Source of the DNA: Candidatus Neomicrothrix sp. UBA881
GTDB taxonomy: Bacteria > Actinomycetota > Acidimicrobiia > Acidimicrobiales > MedAcidi-G1
Reading direction: 5' to 3'
Length of the DNA stretch: 22,816 nt
NCBI GenBank assembly: GCA_002294285.1
Contig: DBFL01000040.1
Location: 12,861-35,676 of the forward strand
Shown: positions 15,457 through 22,735 of the stretch, piece by piece
Layout of the letters: every line of letters starts with the position of its first letter
How positions within the stretch are numbered: the first letter of the stretch is position 1
Notes under the pieces: generated by a model
Told to the model about the DNA's origin: nothing
Databases searched by the model: none
The model's input: only the letters and a program-made list of their open reading frames with translations
Program-made: the position numbers and the translations under genes

Positions 15457-16465
15457 ACAGAATGAAAAAAAGTCCTTAAGGGAATCTCTAGTTGTTTGGG
15501 AAGCAGATGACATTTCGGATGCCTTAATTAATAGAACTGCTGATTTAAGATTTGATTGGAGGAAAGAGCTGCCTGTATTGGCGATTAATGAACCCCACAA
15601 ATTATCCAAAGAATGTATTAAATCTCTTGTAAGTCAAGCGGTTGTTCTGATTGGAGTATCTGTTGAAGGCGCTAACGAATCCTGTGTAGACGTAGTAGCC
15701 AATTCAGAGGAAGATCTAGAAAAATTTCTGGACTGTATTTCCTCGAACCCCGTGGCTTCAGTTGCTTGTTGTCAGGTTTTAAGAAATAACGAAAACGCTT
15801 CAACTGAACTTGGGCTTTTACTTGAATCAGTCACATACGGAACCTTGCAAAGTGGAGATGAATTCAAAAACTGGTTAGACGCCAGAGGGCGCAGGGTTAG
15901 ACCTGAAGAATCAGAACCTCCCGTACTAGTTAATATAGGAATCGAGGAAGTCGAACTGCAGTTGAATCGTCCTAGGCTAAAAAATGCTTTTTCAGCTGCC
16001 ATGAGAGACTCATTAGTCGAAGCTCTTAGAGGTCTAGCGACTGAAGGTGACGACCGCCCGATTTTAATAACTGGAAATGGTTCTACTTTTTGCATTGGAG
16101 GTGATCCGGCTGAATTTGGAAGTGTTGAAAATTCTGCTACTGCTCACATGATCAGGTCAGTAGCTAATGCGGCACCTTGGCTGGATCTACTTTCTGAACG
16201 AATCACAGTTCGAATAAATGGGGCTGCAATAGGAGCAGGAATTGAACTCGCTGCTTTTGCAGGGCGAATCGAAGCAAGTGAACAAGCATGGTTCTCGCTA
16301 CCTGAAGTGAGAATGGGTTTGATTCCTGGAGCAGGAGGAACAGTAAGTATTAGTAGAAGAATTGGGAGGCAACTTACAGCAAGAATGTGCTTATCTGGAG
16401 AACGTGTTGACGCCGAAACTGCCCTCAATTGGGGCTTAATCGATGGACTTGTTGACTGCTCCTAA
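15440..16465 (+). CDS. Enoyl-CoA hydratase family protein with about 165-residue N-terminal extension
   Basis: About 341 residues. The crotonase fold starts near residue 165: the oxyanion segment F-C-I-G-G-D-P at 218-224, then E270 in G-A-G-I-E-L and E290 in S-L-P-E, numbered from the GTG. The glutamates are 20 residues apart, as in active hydratases, followed by G-L-I-P-G-A-G-G. The N-terminal part has no recognised catalytic motif. Its end (G-L-L-L-E-S-V-T-Y-G-T-L-Q-S-G and F-K-N-W-L) resembles the C-terminal helices of a degenerate second crotonase, so a two-lobe protein is possible. The start is GTG 15437 or ATG 15440, both inside the preceding acyl-CoA synthetase. The stop overlaps the stop of the convergent thiolase. 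Likely role: hydration in acyl-CoA breakdown. Confidence 0.85.
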   Translation: MVQLSEQNEKKSLRESLVVWEADDISDALINRTADLRFDWRKELPVLAINEPHKLSKECIKSLVSQAVVLIGVSVEGANESCVDVVANSEEDLEKFLDCISSNPVASVACCQVLRNNENASTELGLLLESVTYGTLQSGDEFKNWLDARGRRVRPEESEPPVLVNIGIEEVELQLNRPRLKNAFSAAMRDSLVEALRGLATEGDDRPILITGNGSTFCIGGDPAEFGSVENSATAHMIRSVANAAPWLDLLSERITVRINGAAIGAGIELAAFAGRIEASEQAWFSLPEVRMGLIPGAGGTVSISRRIGRQLTARMCLSGERVDAETALNWGLIDGLVDCS

Positions 16466-17616
16466 TTCAGACTTTCGATAATTGTAACGTTTGCCTGACC
16501 GCCACCTTCACACATTGTCTGCAAACCCCAACGTCCCCCACTTCTTTCAAGTTCGTTTAACAAAGTTGTCATTAACTTTGATCCAGAAGACCCCAACGGG
16601 TGACCAAGAGAAATAGCTCCTCCGTTTACATTCACTTTTTCCTGGGGCACTTGCAGTTCCTTCATCCATGCGAGAGGCACAGGAGCAAACGCTTCATTGC
16701 ATTCAAAGAGGTCGAACTCATCAATTGACATGCCTGTTTTTTCTAATGCATATGCAGTTGCAGGTATTGGTCCTGTAAGCATAAATACAGGGTCATCTCC
16801 ACGAACACTCACATGATGGATTCTCGCTCTGGGAGTCAAATCGAATTCCTTCAGAGCTCTCTCTGAAGCTATCAGTAAAGCAGAGGCGCCATCGCTGATC
16901 TGGCTTGCGAGAGCTGCAGTGAGCCTTCCCTCTTCTACAAGTGGATTCAAAGCACTCATCCGCTCCATGGAAATGTCGCGCCTAGGACCTTCGTCCATTT
17001 CGATTTGTCCGATTGGCGCTATTTCGTTATCGAAACGACCCTCATCTATAGCAGTTAGAGCTTTTTGATGACTTTCAAATGCGAATCGTTCCATCTCTTC
17101 TCTAGTGATATCCCATTTTTCAGCTATCATTTCAGCTCCTCTGAATTGTGATATTTCTTGTGTTCCGTAACGCTCTACCCAACCCTTGGAACCTGAAAAA
17201 GGATCGTCATGGCCTAATGGAGCTGCTGCTTCAAGAGCCATTCCTATTGGCACCATGCTCATATTTTGCACGCCACCTGCTACAACCAAGTCCTGAACTC
17301 CGGCCCAAACACCCATTGCAGCGAAACTAACAGCCTGCTGTCCGGAACCACATTGACGATCAACAGTAGTTCCAGGAACAGACTCCGGAAGTCCTGCCGC
17401 TAACCATGCTGTTCTTGCTATATCGCCTGCTTGTGGACCTAACGTGTCAACACAACCGAAAATCACATCCTCAACTAGGGCAGGGTCTACAGCATTTCGC
17501 TCTAAAAGGGAACTTATGACATGCGCCCCTAAGTCAGCCGGGTGGACTTCTGATAGCCCACCGCCTTTACGACCAGTCGGGGTTCGAATTGCATCTACTA
17601 TATAAGCGTCATTCAT
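16462..17616 (-). CDS. Thiolase (acetyl-CoA C-acyltransferase)
   Basis: 384 residues, standard for a degradative thiolase, which cleaves 3-oxoacyl-CoA with CoA to acetyl-CoA and a shortened acyl-CoA. The nucleophile is C89 in D-R-Q-C-G-S-G. N-E-A-F-A is at 307-311, H339 in G-H-P-L-G-S-S-G, and the second active-site cysteine C369 in T-M-C-E-G-G-G. All four thiolase blocks are intact. The ATG at 17616 is chosen over an upstream TTG at 17634 because GGAGAGG lies immediately before it. Transcription follows the acyl-CoA dehydrogenase gene (17660-18880) after a 43-nt gap. The stop overlaps that of the convergent crotonase by 4 nt. Confidence 0.94.
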   Translation of the reverse strand: MNDAYIVDAIRTPTGRKGGGLSEVHPADLGAHVISSLLERNAVDPALVEDVIFGCVDTLGPQAGDIARTAWLAAGLPESVPGTTVDRQCGSGQQAVSFAAMGVWAGVQDLVVAGGVQNMSMVPIGMALEAAAPLGHDDPFSGSKGWVERYGTQEISQFRGAEMIAEKWDITREEMERFAFESHQKALTAIDEGRFDNEIAPIGQIEMDEGPRRDISMERMSALNPLVEEGRLTAALASQISDGASALLIASERALKEFDLTPRARIHHVSVRGDDPVFMLTGPIPATAYALEKTGMSIDEFDLFECNEAFAPVPLAWMKELQVPQEKVNVNGGAISLGHPLGSSGSKLMTTLLNELERSGGRWGLQTMCEGGGQANVTIIESLN

Positions 17617-17659
17617 TACCTCTCCTAACTTCAAACTTCAGAATATCTTCTAAGTAGCT

Positions 17660-18880
17660 TCAATCAGAACCCCTTGGCTCCCGAGGTAAACCCAATACCC
17701 TCTCGCCAATAATATTTCTTTGGATTTGGTTGGAGCCAGCATAAATAGTGTGGGCCCGACTGTACAGGAAAGTTCGTTGCAGAGCGTCCAATAGGTATCC
17801 ATGTCCGAGGGGATTTTCTAAAGGTGGCGTCGGATCCATGCCTATCATCCCAGAAGCACCTCTGATGTTTAGAGCTAGTTCTCCTAGGCGTCGATGCCAG
17901 GAAGCCCAGTACAGTTTTCCTATCGACATCTCTGGTCCGGGCACTCCGCCTCTGTCCAGGGAAGAGAGCATGCGCATTTGGTTGTAACGCATTATCTGTA
18001 ATTCGGAAAAAATTTTCATCAGCTTCTGGCGGATAACGGGCTCTTCTATGACCCCTAACTGTTTGGCTAGCTGGAGTAATTCATCCAGCTCTTGACTAAA
18101 TGAAGTTTGTTGTCCGAGAGTTGAAGCACCTCGCTCGAAAGCGAGTGTACCCATAGCTACTGACCAGCCTCCTCCTGGTTCTCCTACTGCTAAATTTCTG
18201 TCCGTTTTAGCATTGTTGAAAAAAACTTCATTGAATTCAGAACCACCTGTAATTTGAACTATTGGACGTATCTCTATTTCTTCCTGTTTCATCGGAACAA
18301 GCAGATACGACAACCCTTGATGACGTGTATCTTCTGCACTTGTTCTACACAAAACAAATATCCAATCAGAGTATTGCGCAAGAGAAGTCCAAATTTTTTG
18401 ACCATTTACAACCCAATGATCCCCTTCGCTTGAAGCTCGTGTTGTGATATTGGCCAAATCTGAACCTGCGTCTGGTTCTGAGTAGCCCTGACACCAGAAT
18501 TCACTTCCGTTGAGTATCTCTGGAATAAACCTTTCTTGCTGTTCATTTGTTCCGTAGGCAACAAGGGTTGGGGCCAGAAGCGTAACACCTATATTTGGTA
18601 TTCGACCAGGTGCTCTGGACTCAACATAAGTTTGGTGAAAAATAACCTGTTCAAATAGTGAACAATTTCGTCCTCCTAGTTCTTCTGGAAAATCAAGCCC
18701 TAGCCAGCCTCCTGTAGCTAGTTCTTTTTCCCATTCCAAAAGAATCTCTACAGGAATATCTTCTTGTCCAGTTCCTCCACGGTTTCGTAAATCTGAGAAC
18801 TCGCCGACTAGGTGCTCCTCAAGCCAAGTCCTTACCTCTTCAGCAAAACTTTCTTCTTGACTGTTTCTAGAGAACTCCAC
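17660..18880 (-). CDS. Acyl-CoA dehydrogenase
   Basis: 406-residue flavoprotein of the ACAD family, oxidising an acyl-CoA to the 2-enoyl-CoA and passing electrons to ETF. The FAD/substrate signature Q-G-Y-S-E-P-D-A-G-S-D-L is at 131-142, followed by G-Q-K-I-W-T-S. The usual base in I-Y-E-G-T-x-Q (E376 of human MCAD) is alanine here (I-Y-A-G-S-N-Q, A381). A glutamate in A-F-E-R-G (E249) lies where isovaleryl- and long-chain ACADs carry their base. Bulky or branched substrates are therefore plausible. The C terminus G-E-R-V-L-G-L-P-R-E-P-R is typical of actinobacterial FadE proteins. GTG start at 18880 without a clear Shine-Dalgarno, supported by the standard ACAD N terminus. It lies between the phosphatase and the thiolase on the same strand. 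Confidence 0.92.
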   Translation of the reverse strand: MEFSRNSQEESFAEEVRTWLEEHLVGEFSDLRNRGGTGQEDIPVEILLEWEKELATGGWLGLDFPEELGGRNCSLFEQVIFHQTYVESRAPGRIPNIGVTLLAPTLVAYGTNEQQERFIPEILNGSEFWCQGYSEPDAGSDLANITTRASSEGDHWVVNGQKIWTSLAQYSDWIFVLCRTSAEDTRHQGLSYLLVPMKQEEIEIRPIVQITGGSEFNEVFFNNAKTDRNLAVGEPGGGWSVAMGTLAFERGASTLGQQTSFSQELDELLQLAKQLGVIEEPVIRQKLMKIFSELQIMRYNQMRMLSSLDRGGVPGPEMSIGKLYWASWHRRLGELALNIRGASGMIGMDPTPPLENPLGHGYLLDALQRTFLYSRAHTIYAGSNQIQRNIIGERVLGLPREPRGSD

Positions 18881-18906
18881 GATAAAACGGTAGCGCCTGA
18901 AGGCTT

Positions 18907-19464
18907 CTAAGGGTTTTTATTTACTTCAGAAGTCAAAAGTTTGGATAGAAATCCACATATTTCATTAAGCCTCTTGGCCACTTTCTCATACTCTTCAAAA
19001 GATTCACCTAATGGGTCATGTATCTCGTCTGCTGATCTACCCGATGTCATATATCCACCTCTTGCTGAATGAAGTTCTTCAACCCACATTTTTAAAAGAG
19101 GCAATTTTTCTAATTTGGAAACCAAGGAACCTAGCCTCACAATTTCCCCAGCCAAAAAAGTTCGGCTACGTGCTTGTTGTTGAATTTTTGATACCGACAA
19201 TTCATGAGGTCTAGTCATCACGATTATCAATTCTGCTTTAGTAACCATGTCGTTATTCAACAATCGAGCTTTGTGCCCTGATAGGTCAATATTGAAAGTT
19301 TGCATCACTTTTTTAGCTTCTTCAGAGGCACTTTCATCACTCTTCGCACTTATCCCAGCGGAAAAAACTTCTATTTCTGAAGATGCCTGTACAAGTTGAT
19401 CCTTTAAAAAGGCTTCTGCCATAGGTGAACGACATGTATTTCCTGTGCATACGAAAAGAATCAC
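18907..19464 (-). CDS. Low-molecular-weight protein tyrosine phosphatase family protein
   Basis: 185 residues. The P-loop C6-T-G-N-T-C-R12-S is at the extreme N terminus after a beta strand (I-L-F-V), as in LMW phosphatases and related arsenate reductases. The general acid is probably D150 in H-D-P-L-G-E-S. These cytosolic enzymes hydrolyse phosphotyrosine or phosphoarginine; actinobacterial arsenate reductases share the fold, so the substrate is open. It is about 30 residues longer than the common 150-residue form, mainly in a loop before D150. GTG start at 19464. It is divergent from the CoA-transferase at 19560 and upstream of the acyl-CoA dehydrogenase by 26 nt. Confidence 0.87.
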   Translation of the reverse strand: MILFVCTGNTCRSPMAEAFLKDQLVQASSEIEVFSAGISAKSDESASEEAKKVMQTFNIDLSGHKARLLNNDMVTKAELIIVMTRPHELSVSKIQQQARSRTFLAGEIVRLGSLVSKLEKLPLLKMWVEELHSARGGYMTSGRSADEIHDPLGESFEEYEKVAKRLNEICGFLSKLLTSEVNKNP

Positions 19465-19559
19465 ACATAGACCGTAGCTAAATTTCTCCGCATCTCCGAA
19501 ATCGCAATATCAGCAAAAACCACCTAGCGTCTTTGTTAGAGATTCGAAAGGAAGAGAAT

Positions 19560-20780
19560 ATGGCTGGTCCTATGGATGGAGTTAAAGTCGTAGAGCTTGG
19601 CATTTGGGTAGCTGGACCTGCGACTGCAGGGATACTAGCGGAGTGGGGTGCTGATGTAACAAAGATTGAGCCGACAAAAGGTGATCCCTCCAGAATTTTT
19701 CAATTTTTACTAGGTGGCGATATGCCCACTAATCCGGTTTTTGAGATGGATAATCGTTCGAAACGCGGAATGGCTATTGACCTTTCTCATCCTGAAGGTT
19801 TGCAAATACTCTTTGATTTATTAGATGACGCTGATGTTTTTATTACTAATCTTCGACCAGGAGGACTCAAACGACTGGGGATAGATTTTGAATCAATAGA
19901 AGAGCGTTTTCCGAAACTTGTCTACTGCCACATAACAGCTTACGGACGAGAAGGAAAAAGCGCAGACCTTCCATCTTTTGATGTGGGTGCCTTTTGGGCT
20001 CGTTCTGGAATAGCCAGTCTACTGACTACCGAGGATTCCGATCCTCCTTTTCAGCGCGGAGGTATGGGCGACCATTCGGTGGCTATGTCCGCTGCAGCAG
20101 CTATTTCGGCTGCTCTTTTTGAAAGGGAAAAATCTTCTAAAGGACAATTAGTGGAAGCATCTCTTATAAGACAAGGTGCTTACACGATCAGCTTTGACTT
20201 AAATGCCTTATTGATGTGGGGTCGTACAATCGCCCTCGGTTCTCGTTCGGGTATGGGTAATCCGGCCATGAACAACTACAAAGCTTCTTGTGGTAGACGA
20301 TTTTGGCTTGTGGGCATAGAACCGTTTAGACATTGGCCACCATTAGCAAGAGCGGTTGGTCATCCTGAATGGATCGAGGATGAAAGATTCTCAGACCCCG
20401 GGTCACGTGCGAAAAATGCTGAAGAGTTGATAGGAGAGCTGGATAAAATTTTTGCAACACGTACTCTGGATGAGTGGGCTGAGATTTTTAACTCTGAACC
20501 AGATCTTTTTTGGGCACCTGTAAATTCACCGGATGACCTATTAGCGGATCAAACTTTCAGCGGATCAGGAGCTTTGCTTGATGTTCCTGATGGTTCAACA
20601 GGCACACTAATGATCTCGACTCCGGTAGATTTTCATGGCACTCCTGCAGAGCCAAGATCTTTAGCCCCCAAATTGGGTGAACATACTGCAGAAATTCTCA
20701 AAGAGTTGGGTCTGAGTGAATCTGAAATTGATTCAATGCATTCTTCTGGAATTGTCATAGATGGCTCTAAAACCGAATAA
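19560..20780 (+). CDS. Family III (CaiB/BaiF) CoA-transferase
   Basis: 406 residues with the canonical order of this family. The N-terminal Rossmann segment V-V-E-L-G-I-W-V-A-G-P is at 10-20, T-K-I-E-P at 34-38, R-P-G-G-L-K-R-L-G at 99-107, and the candidate catalytic aspartate D141 in S-F-D-V-G. The enzyme transfers CoA between acyl groups through an aspartyl-CoA anhydride. A TTG at 19533 would add nine residues, but AAAGGAAGAG sits right before the ATG at 19560, so the ATG is preferred. It converges with the alpha/beta hydrolase, 6 nt apart. Substrate unknown; related to formyl-CoA and carnitine CoA-transferases only at family level. Confidence 0.92.
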   Translation: MAGPMDGVKVVELGIWVAGPATAGILAEWGADVTKIEPTKGDPSRIFQFLLGGDMPTNPVFEMDNRSKRGMAIDLSHPEGLQILFDLLDDADVFITNLRPGGLKRLGIDFESIEERFPKLVYCHITAYGREGKSADLPSFDVGAFWARSGIASLLTTEDSDPPFQRGGMGDHSVAMSAAAAISAALFEREKSSKGQLVEASLIRQGAYTISFDLNALLMWGRTIALGSRSGMGNPAMNNYKASCGRRFWLVGIEPFRHWPPLARAVGHPEWIEDERFSDPGSRAKNAEELIGELDKIFATRTLDEWAEIFNSEPDLFWAPVNSPDDLLADQTFSGSGALLDVPDGSTGTLMISTPVDFHGTPAEPRSLAPKLGEHTAEILKELGLSESEIDSMHSSGIVIDGSKTE

Positions 20781-20786
20781 TGTTCC

Positions 20787-21716
20787 TCAAATATTTTCGG
20801 CTAGTCGAACACATGCCGCTTCCATCGCTTCTCTAGCTGCTGGAACGAACTCGAAGAAAACTAAGAAGGCATGAGGGAGTGACGATATGCACTCGTAATG
20901 AGTTTCCACACCTGCTTCATTCAGAGCCTTTGCGTACGCTTCTCCTTCATCCCGAAGAGGATCTAGTTCAGCGGTAATAACCTGTGCGGGTGGTAAACCT
21001 GATAGATCCTCTGAACGTAGCGGACTCGCATAGGGTTCTTCGATGAAATTCTCGGAACCTACATAATGTCGGTAAAACCAGCGCATCATATCCATTGGGA
21101 GGATTGGGTCTGAGCTTTCCTTATGCGAAGGCCATCCATAGGTGTCAATGTCAAAACAACCGTAAAAAAGCGTCTGATATTTGATATTTGGGCCATTTCT
21201 GTCTCTAGCCATTTGACAAACTACGGTTGCCAAGTTTGCTCCGGCACTATCGCCAACTACTGCGAGTCGTTCAGGATCTATCCCGTAATCATCTGCGTTT
21301 TCTACTATTTGACTAAGTGCGGAGTAACAGTCTTCTGGTGGGACTGGGAAGGGATGTTCAGGTGCTTTTCTGTAATCAACCGCAATAATTACCATGCCGG
21401 AACTGTTAGCCAAGCCTCGACACTGACCGTCATGACTGTTTATGTTGCCAACCACCCAACCACCTCCATGGAAAAAAATTGCTGCGGGTGACTTACTGGG
21501 TGACCCTTCTGGTCGATAAATCCTGATGGACATATCTCCCCCGTCAGAATCTAATAAATTCAAGTCCTCTATCGTCTCAACGTTTTCTCCGCCACCTTCT
21601 GAATAGTCACCATTTATCACCCTGAACTCTTCTGGGGTCAGTACATCGAAATTCATTTCGGGTGCATCTTCAGCTGCGCCTTCAAGTATTGAGCTGAGTG
21701 TTTCATCAAGTGGCAT
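20787..21716 (-). CDS. Alpha/beta hydrolase, hormone-sensitive lipase (HSL) family
   Basis: 309 residues, normal for bacterial HSL-type esterases. The oxyanion motif H-G-G-G-W is at 83-87 and the nucleophile S157 in G-D-S-A-G. The acid D252 in A-E-L-D-P-L-R-D-E-G and H282 in L-P-H-A-F complete the triad. No signal peptide is seen, so it is likely cytoplasmic, hydrolysing short or medium acyl esters. A GGGAGA ribosome site precedes the ATG at 21716, and the gene starts 2 nt after the stop of the GrdB-like selenoprotein. The two are almost certainly one transcript and may act on related compounds. Confidence 0.92.
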   Translation of the reverse strand: MPLDETLSSILEGAAEDAPEMNFDVLTPEEFRVINGDYSEGGGENVETIEDLNLLDSDGGDMSIRIYRPEGSPSKSPAAIFFHGGGWVVGNINSHDGQCRGLANSSGMVIIAVDYRKAPEHPFPVPPEDCYSALSQIVENADDYGIDPERLAVVGDSAGANLATVVCQMARDRNGPNIKYQTLFYGCFDIDTYGWPSHKESSDPILPMDMMRWFYRHYVGSENFIEEPYASPLRSEDLSGLPPAQVITAELDPLRDEGEAYAKALNEAGVETHYECISSLPHAFLVFFEFVPAAREAMEAACVRLAENI

Positions 21717-21718
21717 TT

Positions 21719-22636
21719 TTATTTCTCCCTTCCGGTATTGTTTTCCGCTGCGACTCTATCTTCTTCATACTGATACTGGGGTTCGCTTAATCGAGGTTGT
21801 CTACTATCACCTTCTGCAGAATTAACCCCATTGTTTAATCCACTTGTTGCCTTGTCTTTCCAAGATTCACCTTCAGACCAAGAAATGTCTAAATCAACTA
21901 TTGACCCAGGTATTTCTATCTCTTCCACGGCCGTAAAAACCTTACGCAGTAAATCCTTTTGAAATTCGGGTTCATGAGGGCGACCAGCCGTATAACCCAA
22001 CGGCATGTCAACAAATGCCGCTCTTGGAGGGTTTACCGATTCAGTAATGCTTCTCGCAGCTGTCAAACATATTGTTGGAAATCCTGCTTCTTCCAAAGTT
22101 CTCGCTACCAGACCCACGGTCTGGTGACACACAGGTCAAACAGGAACCAGTAAAACCAAATCGACTGGCGGACCAGGCATGTTGGAAACAGAATCAAGGA
22201 TCGATGGAGCTAACTCCTCTTCAGCGCGTCTAGCTGAATAGATTCCTCCCATGCAAGCAATGGAATTTGTTGCCAAACTCCCAATAGTTTTTTCCTCAAC
22301 TAACTCACGGAGTCTGTCGGTAGGGAAAACTATGTTTGGATCTTCTCTAGCAGGCTCTAAGTCATAAGCGAAATGAGTTACTCGAACATCACTAGCAGGT
22401 TCTCCCGAGGGAATCAGACGAACTCCGGTGTCATCTTCCCAGTGAAATGCAACCTGTCCTTTGGTGTAAGCACCTCCTGAAGCAACTAGGGCAACATTGG
22501 ATTCTGCAACCGGTTTCGTGATAGGGGCCCACGGTGGAGTTTCTTTTCTTTCAGCCCACCTGTAATCGTCGTAGCCGAGGCGAGCGTACTGCTCTCGAGT
22601 TCTTTGTATGTAGTCAACTGGACCATTTGCAGACAT
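21719..22636 (-). CDS. GrdB-family selenoprotein (glycine/sarcosine/betaine reductase selenoprotein B-like) with in-frame TGA
   Basis: A 305-residue protein if the TGA at 22136-22138 is read as selenocysteine at residue 167. Both sides stay in one frame: the upstream part ends L-V-L-L-V-P-V and the downstream part continues P-V-C-H-Q-T-V-G-L-V-A, giving a U-P-V-C (UxxC) redox motif. Upstream landmarks are A-L-V-A-S-G-G-A-Y, R-L-I-P-S-G, V-T-H-F-A-Y-D-L and M-G-G-I-Y-S-A-R-R; downstream V-N-P-P-R-A-A-F-V-D. These match short GrdB-like proteins known from non-clostridial bacteria, recalled without a search. True GrdB is about 430 residues and needs GrdA/GrdC/GrdD, none of which is here. AGGAG lies 7 nt before the ATG. 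A SECIS-like hairpin follows the TGA. The acidic, Gln/Asn-rich C-terminal 50 residues look flexible. A thiol/selenol reductase role is inferred; substrate unknown. Confidence 0.87.
22107..22138 (-). promoter_or_regulatory. UGA(Sec) codon and bacterial SECIS element
   Basis: On the coding strand the TGA (22138-22136) is followed by 10 nt. Then come stem arm ACCAGAC (22125-22119), loop CGTGG (22118-22114) and arm GTCTGGT (22113-22107), a perfect 7-bp stem. The loop begins 18 nt after the UGA and has G as its second base. This agrees with the bacterial SECIS rules as I know them: small apical loop, G among its first two bases, and 16-37 nt from UGA. It would recruit SelB-Sec-tRNA during translation. 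Confidence 0.85.
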
Positions 22637-22674
22637 TTAATTTCTCCTATTTATCTAACAATAGCCTTATTTAG

Positions 22675-22680
22675 AGTCAA
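22675..22680 (-). promoter_or_regulatory. Possible -35 for the selenoprotein operon
   Basis: TTGACT on the minus strand (22680-22675) is followed after 17 bp by TAGATA (22657-22652), a weak -10. The predicted transcript would start very close to the AGGAG site, leaving a leader of only about ten bases, which weakens the call. Confidence 0.3.
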
Positions 22681-22695
22681 ATTTATTGAGAGTTG

Positions 22696-22717
22696 TTACT
22701 CTTAGAGTAATTACTCT
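22696..22717. promoter_or_regulatory. Overlapping palindromes, candidate MerR-family operator
   Basis: TTACTC-TTA-GAGTAA (22696-22710) is a perfect dyad. It overlaps AGAGTAATTACTCT (22704-22717), a perfect 14-bp palindrome; together they repeat TTACTCTTA twice, 15 bp apart. They lie between the divergent MerR-family gene and the selenoprotein operon. They fall within the plausible promoter of the regulator (TTGAGA 22686-22691, TAATTA 22708-22713), where MerR-type proteins bind. Confidence 0.6.
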
Positions 22718-22735
22718 TAAAATTTTGGTGAAAAT

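Noticed and set aside
17614..17634. TTG start of the thiolase 18 nt upstream of the chosen ATG
   Set aside because: The extra codons contain the GGAGAGG ribosome site of the ATG at 17616.
21719..22636. Two separate genes or a pseudogene broken by a nonsense codon
   Set aside because: Frame, family similarity and length continue across the TGA. The TGA sits at a redox-motif position and is followed by a SECIS-like hairpin. The flanking parts show no other damage.
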